NCBI RefSeq assembly: GCF_015831355.1
Contig: NZ_JADWYR010000002.1
Location: forward strand, 1,054,001-1,118,000
DNA: 64,000 nt
DNA from: Panacibacter microcysteis
GTDB lineage: Bacteria > Bacteroidota > Bacteroidia > Chitinophagales > Chitinophagaceae
Reading direction: 5' to 3'
Below are positions 27,704 through 36,489 of this stretch, in pieces; position 1 is the first letter of the stretch; each line of letters starts with the position of its first letter. The position numbers were made by a program, and so were the translations under genes. The notes under the pieces are model-generated. The model did no database searches. It was not told where the DNA came from and was given only the letters and a program-made list of their open reading frames with translations.

Positions 27704-28072
27704 TTACTTTTTCTTATTTTGGTTTTCGATCATTTCTATAATATCCTGCAGGTCTTTTGATTTGAGCTTTTTCTGCTGCACAAAAAAATTGACCATTTCT
27801 TTATAGGAATTGTTGAAATAATTTTCAATAAAGCCACTCATAAAGGTTTGCTTATAAGCTTCTTCCGTTACCGCTGCCGCATAGATATACGTATTGCCCA
27901 ACAACCTGCTGCTTACGAAACCTTTTTTCTCAAGGTTTTTTACGGTTGAAGCCAGTGTGGTGTATGGTGCCTTTGGTTCTGGCATTTCCTGCAAAAAGGT
28001 TTTAACGCTGCCCTCTCCTGTTTGCCAGATAACCTGCATCAGCTCTTCTTCCTGCGGTGAAAGCTTTTCCAT
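27704..28072 (-). CDS. BlaI/MecI/CopY-family repressor
   Basis: 122 residues. Winged helix at about 5-70 (LSPQEEELMQVIWQ start, PYTTLASTVKNLEKKGFVSSRLLGNTYIYAA recognition helix and wing) with the C-terminal dimerisation helices. First gene of a two-gene unit with the M56 peptidase. Two tandem palindromes lie just 3 bases upstream of its ATG, strongly suggesting autorepression. Whether the divergent TonB receptor gene, about 450 bases away, is also controlled is open. Confidence 0.94.
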   Translation of the reverse strand: MEKLSPQEEELMQVIWQTGEGSVKTFLQEMPEPKAPYTTLASTVKNLEKKGFVSSRLLGNTYIYAAAVTEEAYKQTFMSGFIENYFNNSYKEMVNFFVQQKKLKSKDLQDIIEMIENQNKKK

Positions 28073-28074
28073 TC

Positions 28075-28108
28075 TACGAATTTTTCGTAAACCTACGAAT
28101 ATTTCGTA
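28075..28108. promoter_or_regulatory. Tandem operators of the BlaI-like repressor
   Basis: Two 15-base inverted repeats, TACGAATTTTTCGTA (28075-28089) and TACGAATATTTCGTA (28094-28108), with centres 19 bases apart. They differ in one central base only. The first is 3 bases from the initiation codon. Confidence 0.85.
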
Positions 28109-28159
28109 AAAGTGCAGTAAATTTTATTCGCTAAAATTTTGTTAGTGTGCAGCAAGACT

Positions 28160-28250
28160 GTAACCGGCGTGCTGAATAATGAACAGAACGATGAACGTAG
28201 TGCGACGCAACAGGCGCCCAATAGCAGTACTACAGCCCGTCACCAAAAAA
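28160..28250 (-). repeat. Dispersed intergenic repeat, GC-type, copy 10
   Basis: The minus-strand core at 28211-28192 keeps GTTGCGTCGCACTACG; the last six bases are lost. The left arm ends toward 28250 with CACCAAAAAA. It is paired with copy 11. Confidence 0.8.
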
Positions 28251-28351
28251 TTACTACCGGGCGTTTTTATTCAACATGCGCGGTCATTTACCAACTTAAA
28301 CTAAAGGCCGCAATACTCATAAAGAAGAAGTCTGAATATGTGCGATGCCAA

Positions 28352-28445
28352 AAATTATTCAGGTATCGCCTGCATTGCTACTATTGAGCTTTTGTTGTGT
28401 CACTCACTTGTACGGCTGGTTCATTACCCGGCAAATGCGGCCGCG
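28352..28445 (+). repeat. Dispersed intergenic repeat, GT-type, copy 11
   Basis: The core GTTGTGTCACTCACTTGTAC is exact at 28394-28413. The arms include TTCAGGTATCGCCTGC on the left. It lies opposite copy 10, in the long leader before the TonB receptor. Confidence 0.88.
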
Positions 28446-28560
28446 CCAATAATTACCTGCCCCTTTAAATGCAAGTTTTACCGATTGCGTAAACCGTGTT
28501 CCCGTTACCGTAAACGAAAACTGTTGTTTCGTTGTTCTTTTGCAGCCTGAAAAGGAACTT

Positions 28561-30951
28561 ATGAGATCATTAATCTATAGCTTACTGGCGATTTTTATAT
28601 TTAGCACGGCCAATGCACAACAAACAGCAACAGGAGAAATAAACGGGAAACTACTTACGCAGGATGGAAAGCCTGCTGCTTATGTAACTATTTTTCTTAA
28701 AGACACCAGGCTCAAAACAATAAGTGGTGAAGATGGCTCTTACGCATTTCAACAGGTACCTGCAGGTAATTACATACTCATCACTTCGTTTGTGGGGCTT
28801 GAGTCTCAATCAAGGCCAGTTGTGATGGCTGCGGGAGAAAATAAAACCGTTGATTTTAACCTGAAAGAAAATGCGGTAGAGCTGCAGGAAGTAATTGTAG
28901 CAACCGGCAAAAGTGTTAATGAGCGTAACACGAGCATTGGTAAAATGCCTGTAGCAATAAGAGAATTACCACAAAGCGCTGCTATAGTAGGTGAAGCTTT
29001 GATACGCGATCAGCAGGCACAGCGCCTGAGTGATGTGATCAAGAATGTAAACGGCGTATATCTTGGCACAACGCGTGGCAGCACCCAGGAAACATTTTTT
29101 GCACGTGGTTACAACCTTGGTGCGTATAATATGTTTAAAAACGGCGCCAGGGTTAATACCGGCGTTATGCCCGAAATGAGCTCGCTCGAAAAAGTAGAAG
29201 TATTGAAAGGCAGCGCAGCAATACTGTATGGCAATGTTGCGCCGGGTGGTATTGTGAATATGGTAACTAAAAGACCGAAGTTTAATTTCGGAGGCGAGGT
29301 TTCGTTACGCGCAGGCAGTTTTGGCCTGGTAAAACCGTCTTTTGATGTATATGGACCACTGTCATCATCTGTTGCTTACCGTGTAAATGGCACTTACGAA
29401 ACAACCAACAGTTATCGTGATAATGTTAGCTCTGCGCGTTATTATGTAAACCCTTCTTTGCTGTTTAAATTGAGCGGGAAAACAGAGCTTACCGTACAGG
29501 GCGATTACCTGTATTCGAACTTTACGCCAGACTTTGGAATAGGCTCTGTCCTTACAGAACCCAACCAGCTTGCTGACTTACCACGCAATGCATTTCTTGG
29601 TACGCCATGGCAGTATAATAAGGCACAGCAGGCGACTGCATCTGTAAACCTCCGGCATAAATTCAATGATGCATGGACGCTGAACAGCAATGTATCTTAC
29701 CAACAATTCAACCGTGATTATTACTCTATAGAAAGAGTGCAAATACAAACCAACGGCGATTTTTACCGTCCCCTGAATAAAATATTGTCAGAAGAAAATT
29801 ATTATACCGCGCAGGTTGATGTTACCGGCAAATTCAATACCGGCAGACTGAAACACGTGCTACTTGCCGGTGCTGATGCAGAACGTTACCTTACATCAAC
29901 CTATGGATTTACAAACCCCACAGTGTATGATACAATTAATGTGTTTGATGCTGCCAAATATGTTCCCAGGACAGACATTCCGGCTGCAGACAGGAAAACG
30001 CTGATCAAAACACCGATCAATCGTGTGGGTTTTTACGTGCAGGACCTCGTAGCAATAACCCCTAAGCTGAATTTACTTGCCGGCGTACGTTGGTCTATGC
30101 AGGAATCACCGGCTAATACCACCAGCTACCTGTTGTATAATGACAGCACCACAAAAGGTACTTACAAGGCAGACAGGGCATTCTCGCCAAGATTGGGCTT
30201 GGTGTATAAGCCAACCAACAGCACTTCATTATTTGTAAGTTATGCAAGTTCGTTCTCTCCCAACACCGGTACAGATATATACTTTAATGCCTTGTCTCCG
30301 TCTATTATAGATCAGTATGAGGCTGGTATTAAAAATGAATTTTTTAACGGTGCGCTTACTGCTAATTTAACCTTGTATTATATCAGGAATAACAACCTGG
30401 CACAAACCGCGCAGTTTGATAGCAGCGGCAATGTAAACAGCAATACAAACCTCAAAGAACTGGTGGGCCAGACAGGCAGCAAGGGTATAGAATTGGACCT
30501 TGCTTATAATCCTGCACCGAACCTGAATATCGTGGCTGGCTATAGCTATAATGATATGCGTTACGTAAAGACACCAGATTCCAAAGGAAGCTACATAGAG
30601 GGTGAGCGCCTTGTAAGCACACCGCAACATACAGCAAACGGAAGTATCTTTTATACTTTTAATACCCTTGCATTGAAAGGTTTCAAGATCGGCGCGGCGG
30701 TTTTTTACACGGGTAAACGTTTTGCAGGCTGGAACAATACCGTTGGCCAAACACAAACCTACTCCAGACTTATACCGGTAAGCGGTTTTACAACTGTTGA
30801 TCTTACAGCTGGCTATACTTACAAACATATTTCTGTATTGGCCAAACTGTCAAATATCACAAATACGCTTAATTATTACGTACATGAGAATTATAGCGTA
30901 AACCCGATTGCGCCACGGCAGGTGATAGCAACTGTATCGTACCGATTCTAA
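28561..30951 (+). CDS. TonB-dependent siderophore receptor
   Basis: 796 residues from the ATG at 28561, chosen because a signal peptide (MRSLIYSLLAIFIFSTANAQ) begins there; the frame reaches 28540. An N-terminal carboxypeptidase-regulatory-like domain (about 25-105) is typical of Bacteroidota receptors. The plug follows (VIVATGK start, IRDQQAQRLSDVIKNVNGVY, VEVLKGSAAILYGNVAPGGI near 220) and a 22-strand barrel ends in VIATVSYRF. The plug is of the ferrisiderophore (FhuA/FoxA-like) kind, so it probably imports a ferric siderophore; the ligand cannot be read. It is followed by the PepSY and DUF2214 genes, which fit iron release at the inner membrane. Confidence 0.93.
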   Translation: MRSLIYSLLAIFIFSTANAQQTATGEINGKLLTQDGKPAAYVTIFLKDTRLKTISGEDGSYAFQQVPAGNYILITSFVGLESQSRPVVMAAGENKTVDFNLKENAVELQEVIVATGKSVNERNTSIGKMPVAIRELPQSAAIVGEALIRDQQAQRLSDVIKNVNGVYLGTTRGSTQETFFARGYNLGAYNMFKNGARVNTGVMPEMSSLEKVEVLKGSAAILYGNVAPGGIVNMVTKRPKFNFGGEVSLRAGSFGLVKPSFDVYGPLSSSVAYRVNGTYETTNSYRDNVSSARYYVNPSLLFKLSGKTELTVQGDYLYSNFTPDFGIGSVLTEPNQLADLPRNAFLGTPWQYNKAQQATASVNLRHKFNDAWTLNSNVSYQQFNRDYYSIERVQIQTNGDFYRPLNKILSEENYYTAQVDVTGKFNTGRLKHVLLAGADAERYLTSTYGFTNPTVYDTINVFDAAKYVPRTDIPAADRKTLIKTPINRVGFYVQDLVAITPKLNLLAGVRWSMQESPANTTSYLLYNDSTTKGTYKADRAFSPRLGLVYKPTNSTSLFVSYASSFSPNTGTDIYFNALSPSIIDQYEAGIKNEFFNGALTANLTLYYIRNNNLAQTAQFDSSGNVNSNTNLKELVGQTGSKGIELDLAYNPAPNLNIVAGYSYNDMRYVKTPDSKGSYIEGERLVSTPQHTANGSIFYTFNTLALKGFKIGAAVFYTGKRFAGWNNTVGQTQTYSRLIPVSGFTTVDLTAGYTYKHISVLAKLSNITNTLNYYVHENYSVNPIAPRQVIATVSYRF

Positions 30952-30963
30952 TGATAAAAACGT

Positions 30964-30995
30964 TCAACGGGCAGCTTCGCTGCCCGTTGATTTTT
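30964..30995 (+). terminator. Terminator after the TonB receptor
   Basis: TCAACGGGCAGC (30964-30975), loop TTC, GCTGCCCGTTGA (30979-30990), then TTTTT. Its 12-base stem is strong, so the PepSY gene would be read at a reduced level or from its own promoter. Confidence 0.92.
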
Positions 30996-31009
30996 GAGGA
31001 AAATTGTGT

Positions 31010-32218
31010 ATGAAATTATTTTTTCGCTATATTCATCTTTGGTTGAGCCTTGCGGCCGGATTGGTAATCCTGATTTGTTGTTTGACCGGTGCAATACTTG
31101 TATTCCAGAAAGAACTGGAACAAACATTTTACAGCGAAAGATATTTTGTTGAGCAACAACGCAACAAACTTCCGGCAAAAACGTTATTAGACGCGGTAAA
31201 AAAGGCCCAGCCCTCGGCTAAGATAAACAGCCTCAAAACGTACACAGACCCTGCACGCAGTGCGGAGATCAACATAAGTATACCTGACGATCACCAAAAA
31301 GCAAAGGACCAGCACGCACCGGGCAATAAAAATCCCGGTGCTCCTTCCGGAAGACCTCCATCATTTACCGTTTTTGTAAATCCTTATACAGCAGCAATTC
31401 TTGAAACTTATAATCCACGCGAAGGCTTCTTTTTCCAGGTAATGAGTTTGCATCGTTGGTTGCTTGGCGATAGTGAAGGCATTGGAAAAACCATTACCGG
31501 CATAGCTACGCTTATTTTCCTGTTTATTCTGATTACCGGTATTATTCTTTGGTGGCCAAAAACCAACAAAATACTTGTACAGCGTTTAAAAATAAAACGC
31601 AATGCCGGCTGGAAACGCTTTAACCATGACCTGCACATCGTGCTGGGTTTTTACAGCGCTATATTCCTCTTTATCTTTTCGTTTACGGCGCTTGCATGGT
31701 CATTTGAATGGTTCAACAACGGTATTTACACAGTAACCAATTCACCTTTACAGCCACCGGCGCCGCCTAGGTCAACCTATATTCCCAATCAAAAAACAAT
31801 TGATTTTGATATTGCGTTGAGCGCCGCAAAAAACACTTTTACAGCTGTGCAGTACTACAATATCAGTAAGCCAAAGGATTCGATTGCACCCATTATAGTT
31901 ACCGCTTTAAGCAACCATGCCCCGCATGAATCGGCTGGTGATGCCGTTTACATTGATCAGTATTCGGGCAAAGTACTTGGCACTTTACGCTTTTCAGAGA
32001 AAAGTTTAGGCAGCCGTGTGCGCTCAACATTCAGGCCTGTGCATGTAGGCAGTATTTATGGAACGCCTTCAAAGATCATTGCTTTTGTCGTTTGCCTGTT
32101 AGGTGTAAGTTTTCCTGTTACCGGCATTGTTATGTGGGTCAACAGGCTCAGGAAAAAGAAACACAAGCGGCAGTCTAAACCGACCGCAAACATTGGTGCC
32201 ACTACAGAAGTTGCGTAG
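31010..32218 (+). CDS. PepSY-domain transmembrane protein
   Basis: 402 residues from the ATG at 31010 (an in-frame ATG at 31004 adds two). Four membrane helices: at about 10-33, a pair around 150-180 and 200-225, and one near 360-380. PepSY-like periplasmic parts (INSLKTYTDPARSAEINIS and AVYIDQYSGKVLGTLRF) lie between them. HRWLLG, HDLHIVLGFY and RPVHVGSIYG supply the membrane His residues found in the PepSY_TM family, often heme-bearing and linked to reduction of ferric siderophores. A Pro/Gly/Lys-rich loop (about 102-125, APGNKNPGAPSGRPP) is unusual. It comes 58 bases after the receptor, with a terminator in between. Confidence 0.9.
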   Translation: MKLFFRYIHLWLSLAAGLVILICCLTGAILVFQKELEQTFYSERYFVEQQRNKLPAKTLLDAVKKAQPSAKINSLKTYTDPARSAEINISIPDDHQKAKDQHAPGNKNPGAPSGRPPSFTVFVNPYTAAILETYNPREGFFFQVMSLHRWLLGDSEGIGKTITGIATLIFLFILITGIILWWPKTNKILVQRLKIKRNAGWKRFNHDLHIVLGFYSAIFLFIFSFTALAWSFEWFNNGIYTVTNSPLQPPAPPRSTYIPNQKTIDFDIALSAAKNTFTAVQYYNISKPKDSIAPIIVTALSNHAPHESAGDAVYIDQYSGKVLGTLRFSEKSLGSRVRSTFRPVHVGSIYGTPSKIIAFVVCLLGVSFPVTGIVMWVNRLRKKKHKRQSKPTANIGATTEVA

Positions 32219-32383
32219 TATTCAGCATTGCAAATCCGGGAATACCAGCCTGCGCTGGTCTTCGGTTACAGCACAAGATGAAATTTGCAGAACAGCCTGT
32301 ATATGCGAACCACCATGATGCAGATATGTGCGACTTACTAAAAAATGTTTTATGTAAGTTTACGGTTGTTTCAATAAAGGATT

Positions 32384-32833
32384 ATGCAACTATCTTACAC
32401 TATTGCCACGATTCATATCATCACTTTCGGCCTGGGTTTTTACAGCATATGGGCACGCGCAGATGCATTGAAAAAACTACACGATCCACATGGATTGAAA
32501 GATGTATTTAAAGCAGACAATTTATGGGGGCTTGCATCTTTGCTATGGATCGTAACCGGCTTATGGCGTGCGTTTGGCGGCCTTGAGAAAGGCAGCTACT
32601 ATTACCTTCACAGCAATGCTTTTATTGCAAAAATGACGCTGTTCCTGCTGGTATTTATACTGGAGATCAAACCAATGATTACGCTTATCAAATGGCGCAG
32701 ACAGCGCAAAAAAAATGAACCGATCAATTTTTCACCGGCAAGGCAACTTGCAAGGCTTAGCCACATAGAACTCGGCCTGTTGGCCATAATAGTATGCCTG
32801 GCTACAGCTATAGCAAGAGGTATGTGGCAGTAG
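32384..32833 (+). CDS. DUF2214-family membrane protein
   Basis: 149 residues, four helices. The family features are the His-rich first helix (TIATIHIITFGLGFYSIWARA), NLWGLASLLWIVTGLWRA, a charged middle loop and a last helix at 125-145. This family has no known activity. The conserved membrane His residues suggest heme or metal contact. It lies 165 bases after the PepSY gene and may share its iron context; that is an inference. Confidence 0.82.
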   Translation: MQLSYTIATIHIITFGLGFYSIWARADALKKLHDPHGLKDVFKADNLWGLASLLWIVTGLWRAFGGLEKGSYYYLHSNAFIAKMTLFLLVFILEIKPMITLIKWRRQRKKNEPINFSPARQLARLSHIELGLLAIIVCLATAIARGMWQ

Positions 32834-32865
32834 CAACACCCGTTACCAAGTTTAATTTAAAATTT

Positions 32866-32960
32866 TATGTACCGGGCAGCATTACTGCACTCATCGTTCC
32901 TTGCGTCGCACTCTTGTACAACACAACATTATTCAGCGTAGTCTACAGTCAGGTTCAATC
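32866..32960 (+). repeat. Dispersed intergenic repeat, GC-type, copy 12
   Basis: The core at 32900-32919 reads CTTGCGTCGCACTCTTGTAC. The left arm is TATGTACCGGGCAGC. Together with the gap to 33076 it explains the plus ORF at 32794. Confidence 0.88.
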
Positions 32961-33076
32961 ATTACCTAATGGCTTATAACCTGGTGAATGGTTGCCGGTG
33001 CGTTATATTGCTGTTCAGATAAGCTAACTGCCGTTGTTATAATTGCATCATATTAACTTTACAAAAAGTACCTGTT

Positions 33077-33928
33077 ATGACAAAAACTTTTATTGGTATG
33101 GGCTTACTGGGATCGAATTTTGTAAAGGCCATGCTGCAAAAAGGAGACACCGTACATGTATGGAACAGAACAGTTGAAAAAGCAAAAGTGCTGGAACAAT
33201 TTGGCGCCACAGCATTCGACGATATAAAAGATGCAGTGCATCTTGCTGATATTATCCACATCACGTTAAAGGATGACGCAACTGTTGATGAGGTGCTTGC
33301 CAGCGCAGCGAAAGGTTTTAAAGCCAATGTTGTTTTGATTGATCATACCACAACCTCCGTTTCCGGCGCTATAGAAAGAACGGCATATTGGAAAAGCAAA
33401 GGATATACTTATTTACATGCACCTGTATTTATGGGACCCGCCAACGCCCTGGAAAGCTCGGGTTTTATGCTTGTATCTGGAGACCAGCAGGTAATTGCCG
33501 CTCATGAAACAATGCTTGCTAAAATGACCGGCAAGCTGCTAAACTTTGGCAGCGATGAAGGCAAAGCTGCAGGTATAAAATTATCGGGCAACCTGTTTCT
33601 TTTATGCATTACGACAGGTCTTTCAGATGCGCTGGCGCTTGCAAAGGCACACAACATAAAACCGGCAGAACTGCAGGAACTTTTCAACCATTGGAATCCT
33701 GGTGCAACCGCCCCTGCAAGACTGAAAAAAATAGTTGATGCAAACTTTCATGAACCTTCGTGGGAGTTGAATATGGCGCGTAAAGATGCTGGTTTAATGC
33801 TCGACGCAGCAATCAATGCCGGTAAACCACTCGCCGTTATTCCTGCTATCGCAGCTGAGCTGGACAGGTGGATTGCCAAAGGTCATGGCACGGATGACTG
33901 GAGCGTGATCGGGAAAGATAACCTGTAG
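33077..33928 (+). CDS. NAD(P)-dependent beta-hydroxyacid dehydrogenase family oxidoreductase
   Basis: 283 residues. The Rossmann start is GMGLLGSNFVKAML (dinucleotide loop) with WNRT after the second strand, suggesting NADP preference by the Arg. The substrate loop DHTTTSVSGA and the catalytic Lys168 in GIKLSGN are those of the 3-hydroxyisobutyrate / 6-phosphogluconate dehydrogenase superfamily. The substrate is not clear: related proteins include glyoxylate/succinic-semialdehyde reductases and imine reductases. No valine-degradation gene lies near it. Monocistronic. Confidence 0.9.
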   Translation: MTKTFIGMGLLGSNFVKAMLQKGDTVHVWNRTVEKAKVLEQFGATAFDDIKDAVHLADIIHITLKDDATVDEVLASAAKGFKANVVLIDHTTTSVSGAIERTAYWKSKGYTYLHAPVFMGPANALESSGFMLVSGDQQVIAAHETMLAKMTGKLLNFGSDEGKAAGIKLSGNLFLLCITTGLSDALALAKAHNIKPAELQELFNHWNPGATAPARLKKIVDANFHEPSWELNMARKDAGLMLDAAINAGKPLAVIPAIAAELDRWIAKGHGTDDWSVIGKDNL

Positions 33929-33989
33929 TATACATCATGGCATTGCATAAAAACTTACGTCAATCCCTCACAGGTGGAATTTGTTTGGG

Positions 33990-34086
33990 GCTGCGTAAAC
34001 ACAGCGCTACAGTTGCCATGTAAACCGAACGTACAAGTGAGTGACACAACAGGCGATGCCATAAAAAACAGCAGCCCGTAACCAGC
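33990..34086 (-). repeat. Dispersed intergenic repeat, GT-type, copy 13 (best-preserved)
   Basis: The minus-strand core GTTGTGTCACTCACTTGTAC is exact at 34050-34031. Both arms are complete: TTATGGCATCGCCT on the left and ACATGGCAACTGTAGCGCTG on the right. ATGGCA recurs as a direct repeat about 43 bases apart. Confidence 0.92.
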
Positions 34087-34102
34087 TTTCTTTTCTTATC
34101 TG

Positions 34103-34885
34103 CTAATCATCTAAAAATTGATCGATTATTTGAGCAGTGTACGAATGATGCCAGGTACCGTTCTCCAACGATTCAACGGTGCCAAGATAATTGCCATGAT
34201 TGCAGGGCAGGATAACCAATTCCGCACCGGGAATTTTGCGGTACATCTCTACCGCGTGTTCAACACTTGCTACATCATGTGTGCCGTTGATGATTAATAC
34301 AGGCTTGTTAATGCTGCCTATAACATCATCCGGCCAACCGGTAAAGTTTTTCATGCGTTCTACATCTTTATAAAACATATTTTCGAATGCACTGATGTCG
34401 TTGCGCACGTTTAAAAAACCGGTTTTAAGTGGCGGTGGCATCATCTCTAACGTTGCGTTGTTGAAACCCTCCCAAAACATTGCAGGTACTGCTTCGCGCT
34501 TGTAAAAAGCAGATGCGATGATCATTTTATAAACAATGCCCGGGTGCCGCAATGCAAGCTCAAACAAGGTTTGGCCACCATTGCTGAAACCCAGAAAATC
34601 AGCCGTATCAACCTGTAAAAACGCAAGCAGTGCTGCCACATCATCCGCATCCTGCGTAAAACTTAAACTGACGGGTCTGTCACCTGTTCTGCCATGCGCC
34701 TGGAGATCCATGGCAATCACCTGCCGGTGTTTAGCCAGCAATGGAATGATGTTTTCAAAACATGTCTGGATAGTCGAGCCTCCGCCATGTATCAGGACAA
34801 GCGGCCGGCCGTTGCCATATACCTCGTAATACATGTTAATGCCATTGATGGAAGCGTATGCACGGGTGACGTTGTCTTCTTTCAT
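34103..34885 (-). CDS. Alpha/beta hydrolase
   Basis: 260 residues. The oxyanion part is LVLIHGGGST, and the nucleophile elbow GFSNGG has Ser101. The acid in NGTHDVASVEHA and the base in CNHGNYLGT complete the triad. The start MKEDNVTRAYASINGINMYYEVYG is typical of 3-oxoadipate enol-lactonase / esterase-like members, so the substrate is unknown. No signal peptide, so cytoplasmic. Single gene. Confidence 0.9.
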   Translation of the reverse strand: MKEDNVTRAYASINGINMYYEVYGNGRPLVLIHGGGSTIQTCFENIIPLLAKHRQVIAMDLQAHGRTGDRPVSLSFTQDADDVAALLAFLQVDTADFLGFSNGGQTLFELALRHPGIVYKMIIASAFYKREAVPAMFWEGFNNATLEMMPPPLKTGFLNVRNDISAFENMFYKDVERMKNFTGWPDDVIGSINKPVLIINGTHDVASVEHAVEMYRKIPGAELVILPCNHGNYLGTVESLENGTWHHSYTAQIIDQFLDD

Positions 34886-35042
34886 GTTGTAACAGTTACA
34901 TCGTAAATATCTGTAAATAGCTCTTATGGGTTTATGCTATAAGCGACAAAAAGAAGGGAGATTGCGACATTTTCATGCAAACTATGGCACGCACCAAAAA
35001 AAGGCTTTAAGACTACCTGGCAAGGCAACCGTATAATTTTTA

Positions 35043-35624
35043 TCAGGCATCATTCAATCCTTTGCCGGCCATTATTTGCGGTAGATATTTTTCAATCCTG
35101 GCCATGCGTGTCCTGCTTTGCTTTGCCTGTGCAAAATGCAGCAGGTATGCACGCTGGCGGCCAGGTGTAAGTGCTTCAAAAGCTGCTTTTAGCGGCGTGT
35201 TCTTTTCCAACAACGTCTCAAACTCTGCAGGCATTTCAAAGGCTGCAGTCTCCCTGAGTTTAACCTGCAGTCCTGCTTTTTCCACCTCAATGGCCTGGTA
35301 TATGTATGCTTTTATTACCGTTTTGTTTGCCGTAATTTCTTTTGCTGATGTAAAGCGTATTTGCCTTGCAGCCTGTACATTCTTTGTTTGCTGTACCAGC
35401 ATATCGTTTGCATCATGCAACAGTGCGCCTTTGAAAAACAAAAGTGCACAATACTCTTTGAAGCCATGTATGAGTACAACATTATGGCTATTGAAAGTGT
35501 AACATGGGCAACCCCATTTCAATGTTTCTGCAAGACCGCAGTCTAACGCAATCGTGCGTAATTTTTTATAGGCATCCTGCCATTGTGTTTCTTCGTCAAA
35601 AAAGAAATCGGTTTCCGGGTTCAT
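35043..35624 (-). CDS. YdeI-like protein (YdeI/OmpD-associated, DUF1801-type)
   Basis: 193 residues from the ATG at 35624; the frame to 35717 overlaps the DoxX gene and adds an unlikely leader. The features ETLKWGCPCYTFNSHNVVLIHGFKEYCALLFFKGALL and the C-terminal bacteriocin-protection-type segment (ALTPGRQRAYLLHFAQAKQSRTRMARIEKYLPQI) fit the YdeI family, implicated in resistance to envelope stress or bacteriocins. Last gene of the ArsR-SRPBCC-DoxX-YdeI operon; the gap to DoxX is about 10 bases. Confidence 0.88.
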   Translation of the reverse strand: MNPETDFFFDEETQWQDAYKKLRTIALDCGLAETLKWGCPCYTFNSHNVVLIHGFKEYCALLFFKGALLHDANDMLVQQTKNVQAARQIRFTSAKEITANKTVIKAYIYQAIEVEKAGLQVKLRETAAFEMPAEFETLLEKNTPLKAAFEALTPGRQRAYLLHFAQAKQSRTRMARIEKYLPQIMAGKGLNDA

Positions 35625-35634
35625 TAATATCTTT

Positions 35635-36015
35635 TTATTTAGCTGAAAACAGTTTTTTATCTGCCGGTCTGAAATACCATGAAACAATGGAAAGCAATAT
35701 GAGCAACACAGGGCCAAAGAATTCTATGGCTTCATCGTTCATGGCAAGATGAGAGAAGACAGCCCCTGTCATTACAAAAATAAAGCCTGCATAAGCCCAT
35801 TCCTTTACCAGGGCAAGCTTAGGCACAAGCACAGCAATTACTCCGGCAATTTTCCAGGCACCAATTATGGTAAGGAAATAAAGCGGGTAACCGAGATGAG
35901 TAATGACTGCCACTTCTTTGTCCATCTTCATGAGCTGCACTATTCCTGTAGATAACATACCGAGCGATAGCCACGCTGTGGCCACCCAGTATATGATTTT
36001 ATTGCTTTTGTTCAT
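35635..36015 (-). CDS. DoxX-like membrane protein (second copy)
   Basis: 126 residues and four membrane helices, with YWVATAWLSLGMLSTGIVQL, GYPLYFLTIIGAWKIAGVIAVLVP and KEWAYAGFIFVMTGAVFSHL. It aligns over its whole length with the protein at 17160-17549. Third gene of the ArsR-led operon, 5 bases after the SRPBCC gene. Confidence 0.9.
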   Translation of the reverse strand: MNKSNKIIYWVATAWLSLGMLSTGIVQLMKMDKEVAVITHLGYPLYFLTIIGAWKIAGVIAVLVPKLALVKEWAYAGFIFVMTGAVFSHLAMNDEAIEFFGPVLLILLSIVSWYFRPADKKLFSAK

Positions 36016-36020
36016 ACCGT

Positions 36021-36485
36021 TTATTGTAGTTTAGTCATAATATCCTGTATACGGTTGTGGGCCCAGTTAATGCCCTGTGCAAAGGGCAGTTTCAAGATTT
36101 CATTACGCATGTAAACAGATTTGTAAATTACATGCATCGTTAGTTTGCTGGTCTCTTCCGTCAATGCTTCAAACGCTAAAAATTCCAGGCTTACATCAAA
36201 TGGCGTTTGCTCCATTTCAAAGGTTCTTATAATAGATTCATTTTGCTTAAAAGCATGTATGGCGCCGCTGAAATAATGCTTGTTACCCTTTGGGTCTGTT
36301 GTTTCAAAACGATAGCTGCCGTAATTTCTGCAGTCTAGTATTAGTACTTTCGTGTTCATCCATTGCGCCACAATCTCAGCATCTTCATATGCTTTAAAGA
36401 GCAACTCAACGGGCAGCTCAAATATTCGCGTAATCGTTAATTCCTGGCGGTTTTCTTCTGCATGTATTTGTGTTTTCATTTCCAT
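36021..36485 (-). CDS. SRPBCC / AHSA1-type protein
   Basis: 154 residues. RIFELPVELLFKAYEDAEIVAQWM is the start of the START-like activator-of-Hsp90 (AHSA1) fold used by many Bacteroidota SRPBCC proteins. The middle strands GSYRFETTDPKGNKHYFSGAI and the last helix KLPFAQGINWAHNRIQDIMTKL agree. Such proteins sit next to ArsR regulators and DoxX genes in many genomes; their ligand is not known. Second in the operon, 4 bases after the ArsR gene. Confidence 0.9.
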   Translation of the reverse strand: MEMKTQIHAEENRQELTITRIFELPVELLFKAYEDAEIVAQWMNTKVLILDCRNYGSYRFETTDPKGNKHYFSGAIHAFKQNESIIRTFEMEQTPFDVSLEFLAFEALTEETSKLTMHVIYKSVYMRNEILKLPFAQGINWAHNRIQDIMTKLQ

Positions 36486-36489
36486 AGCG

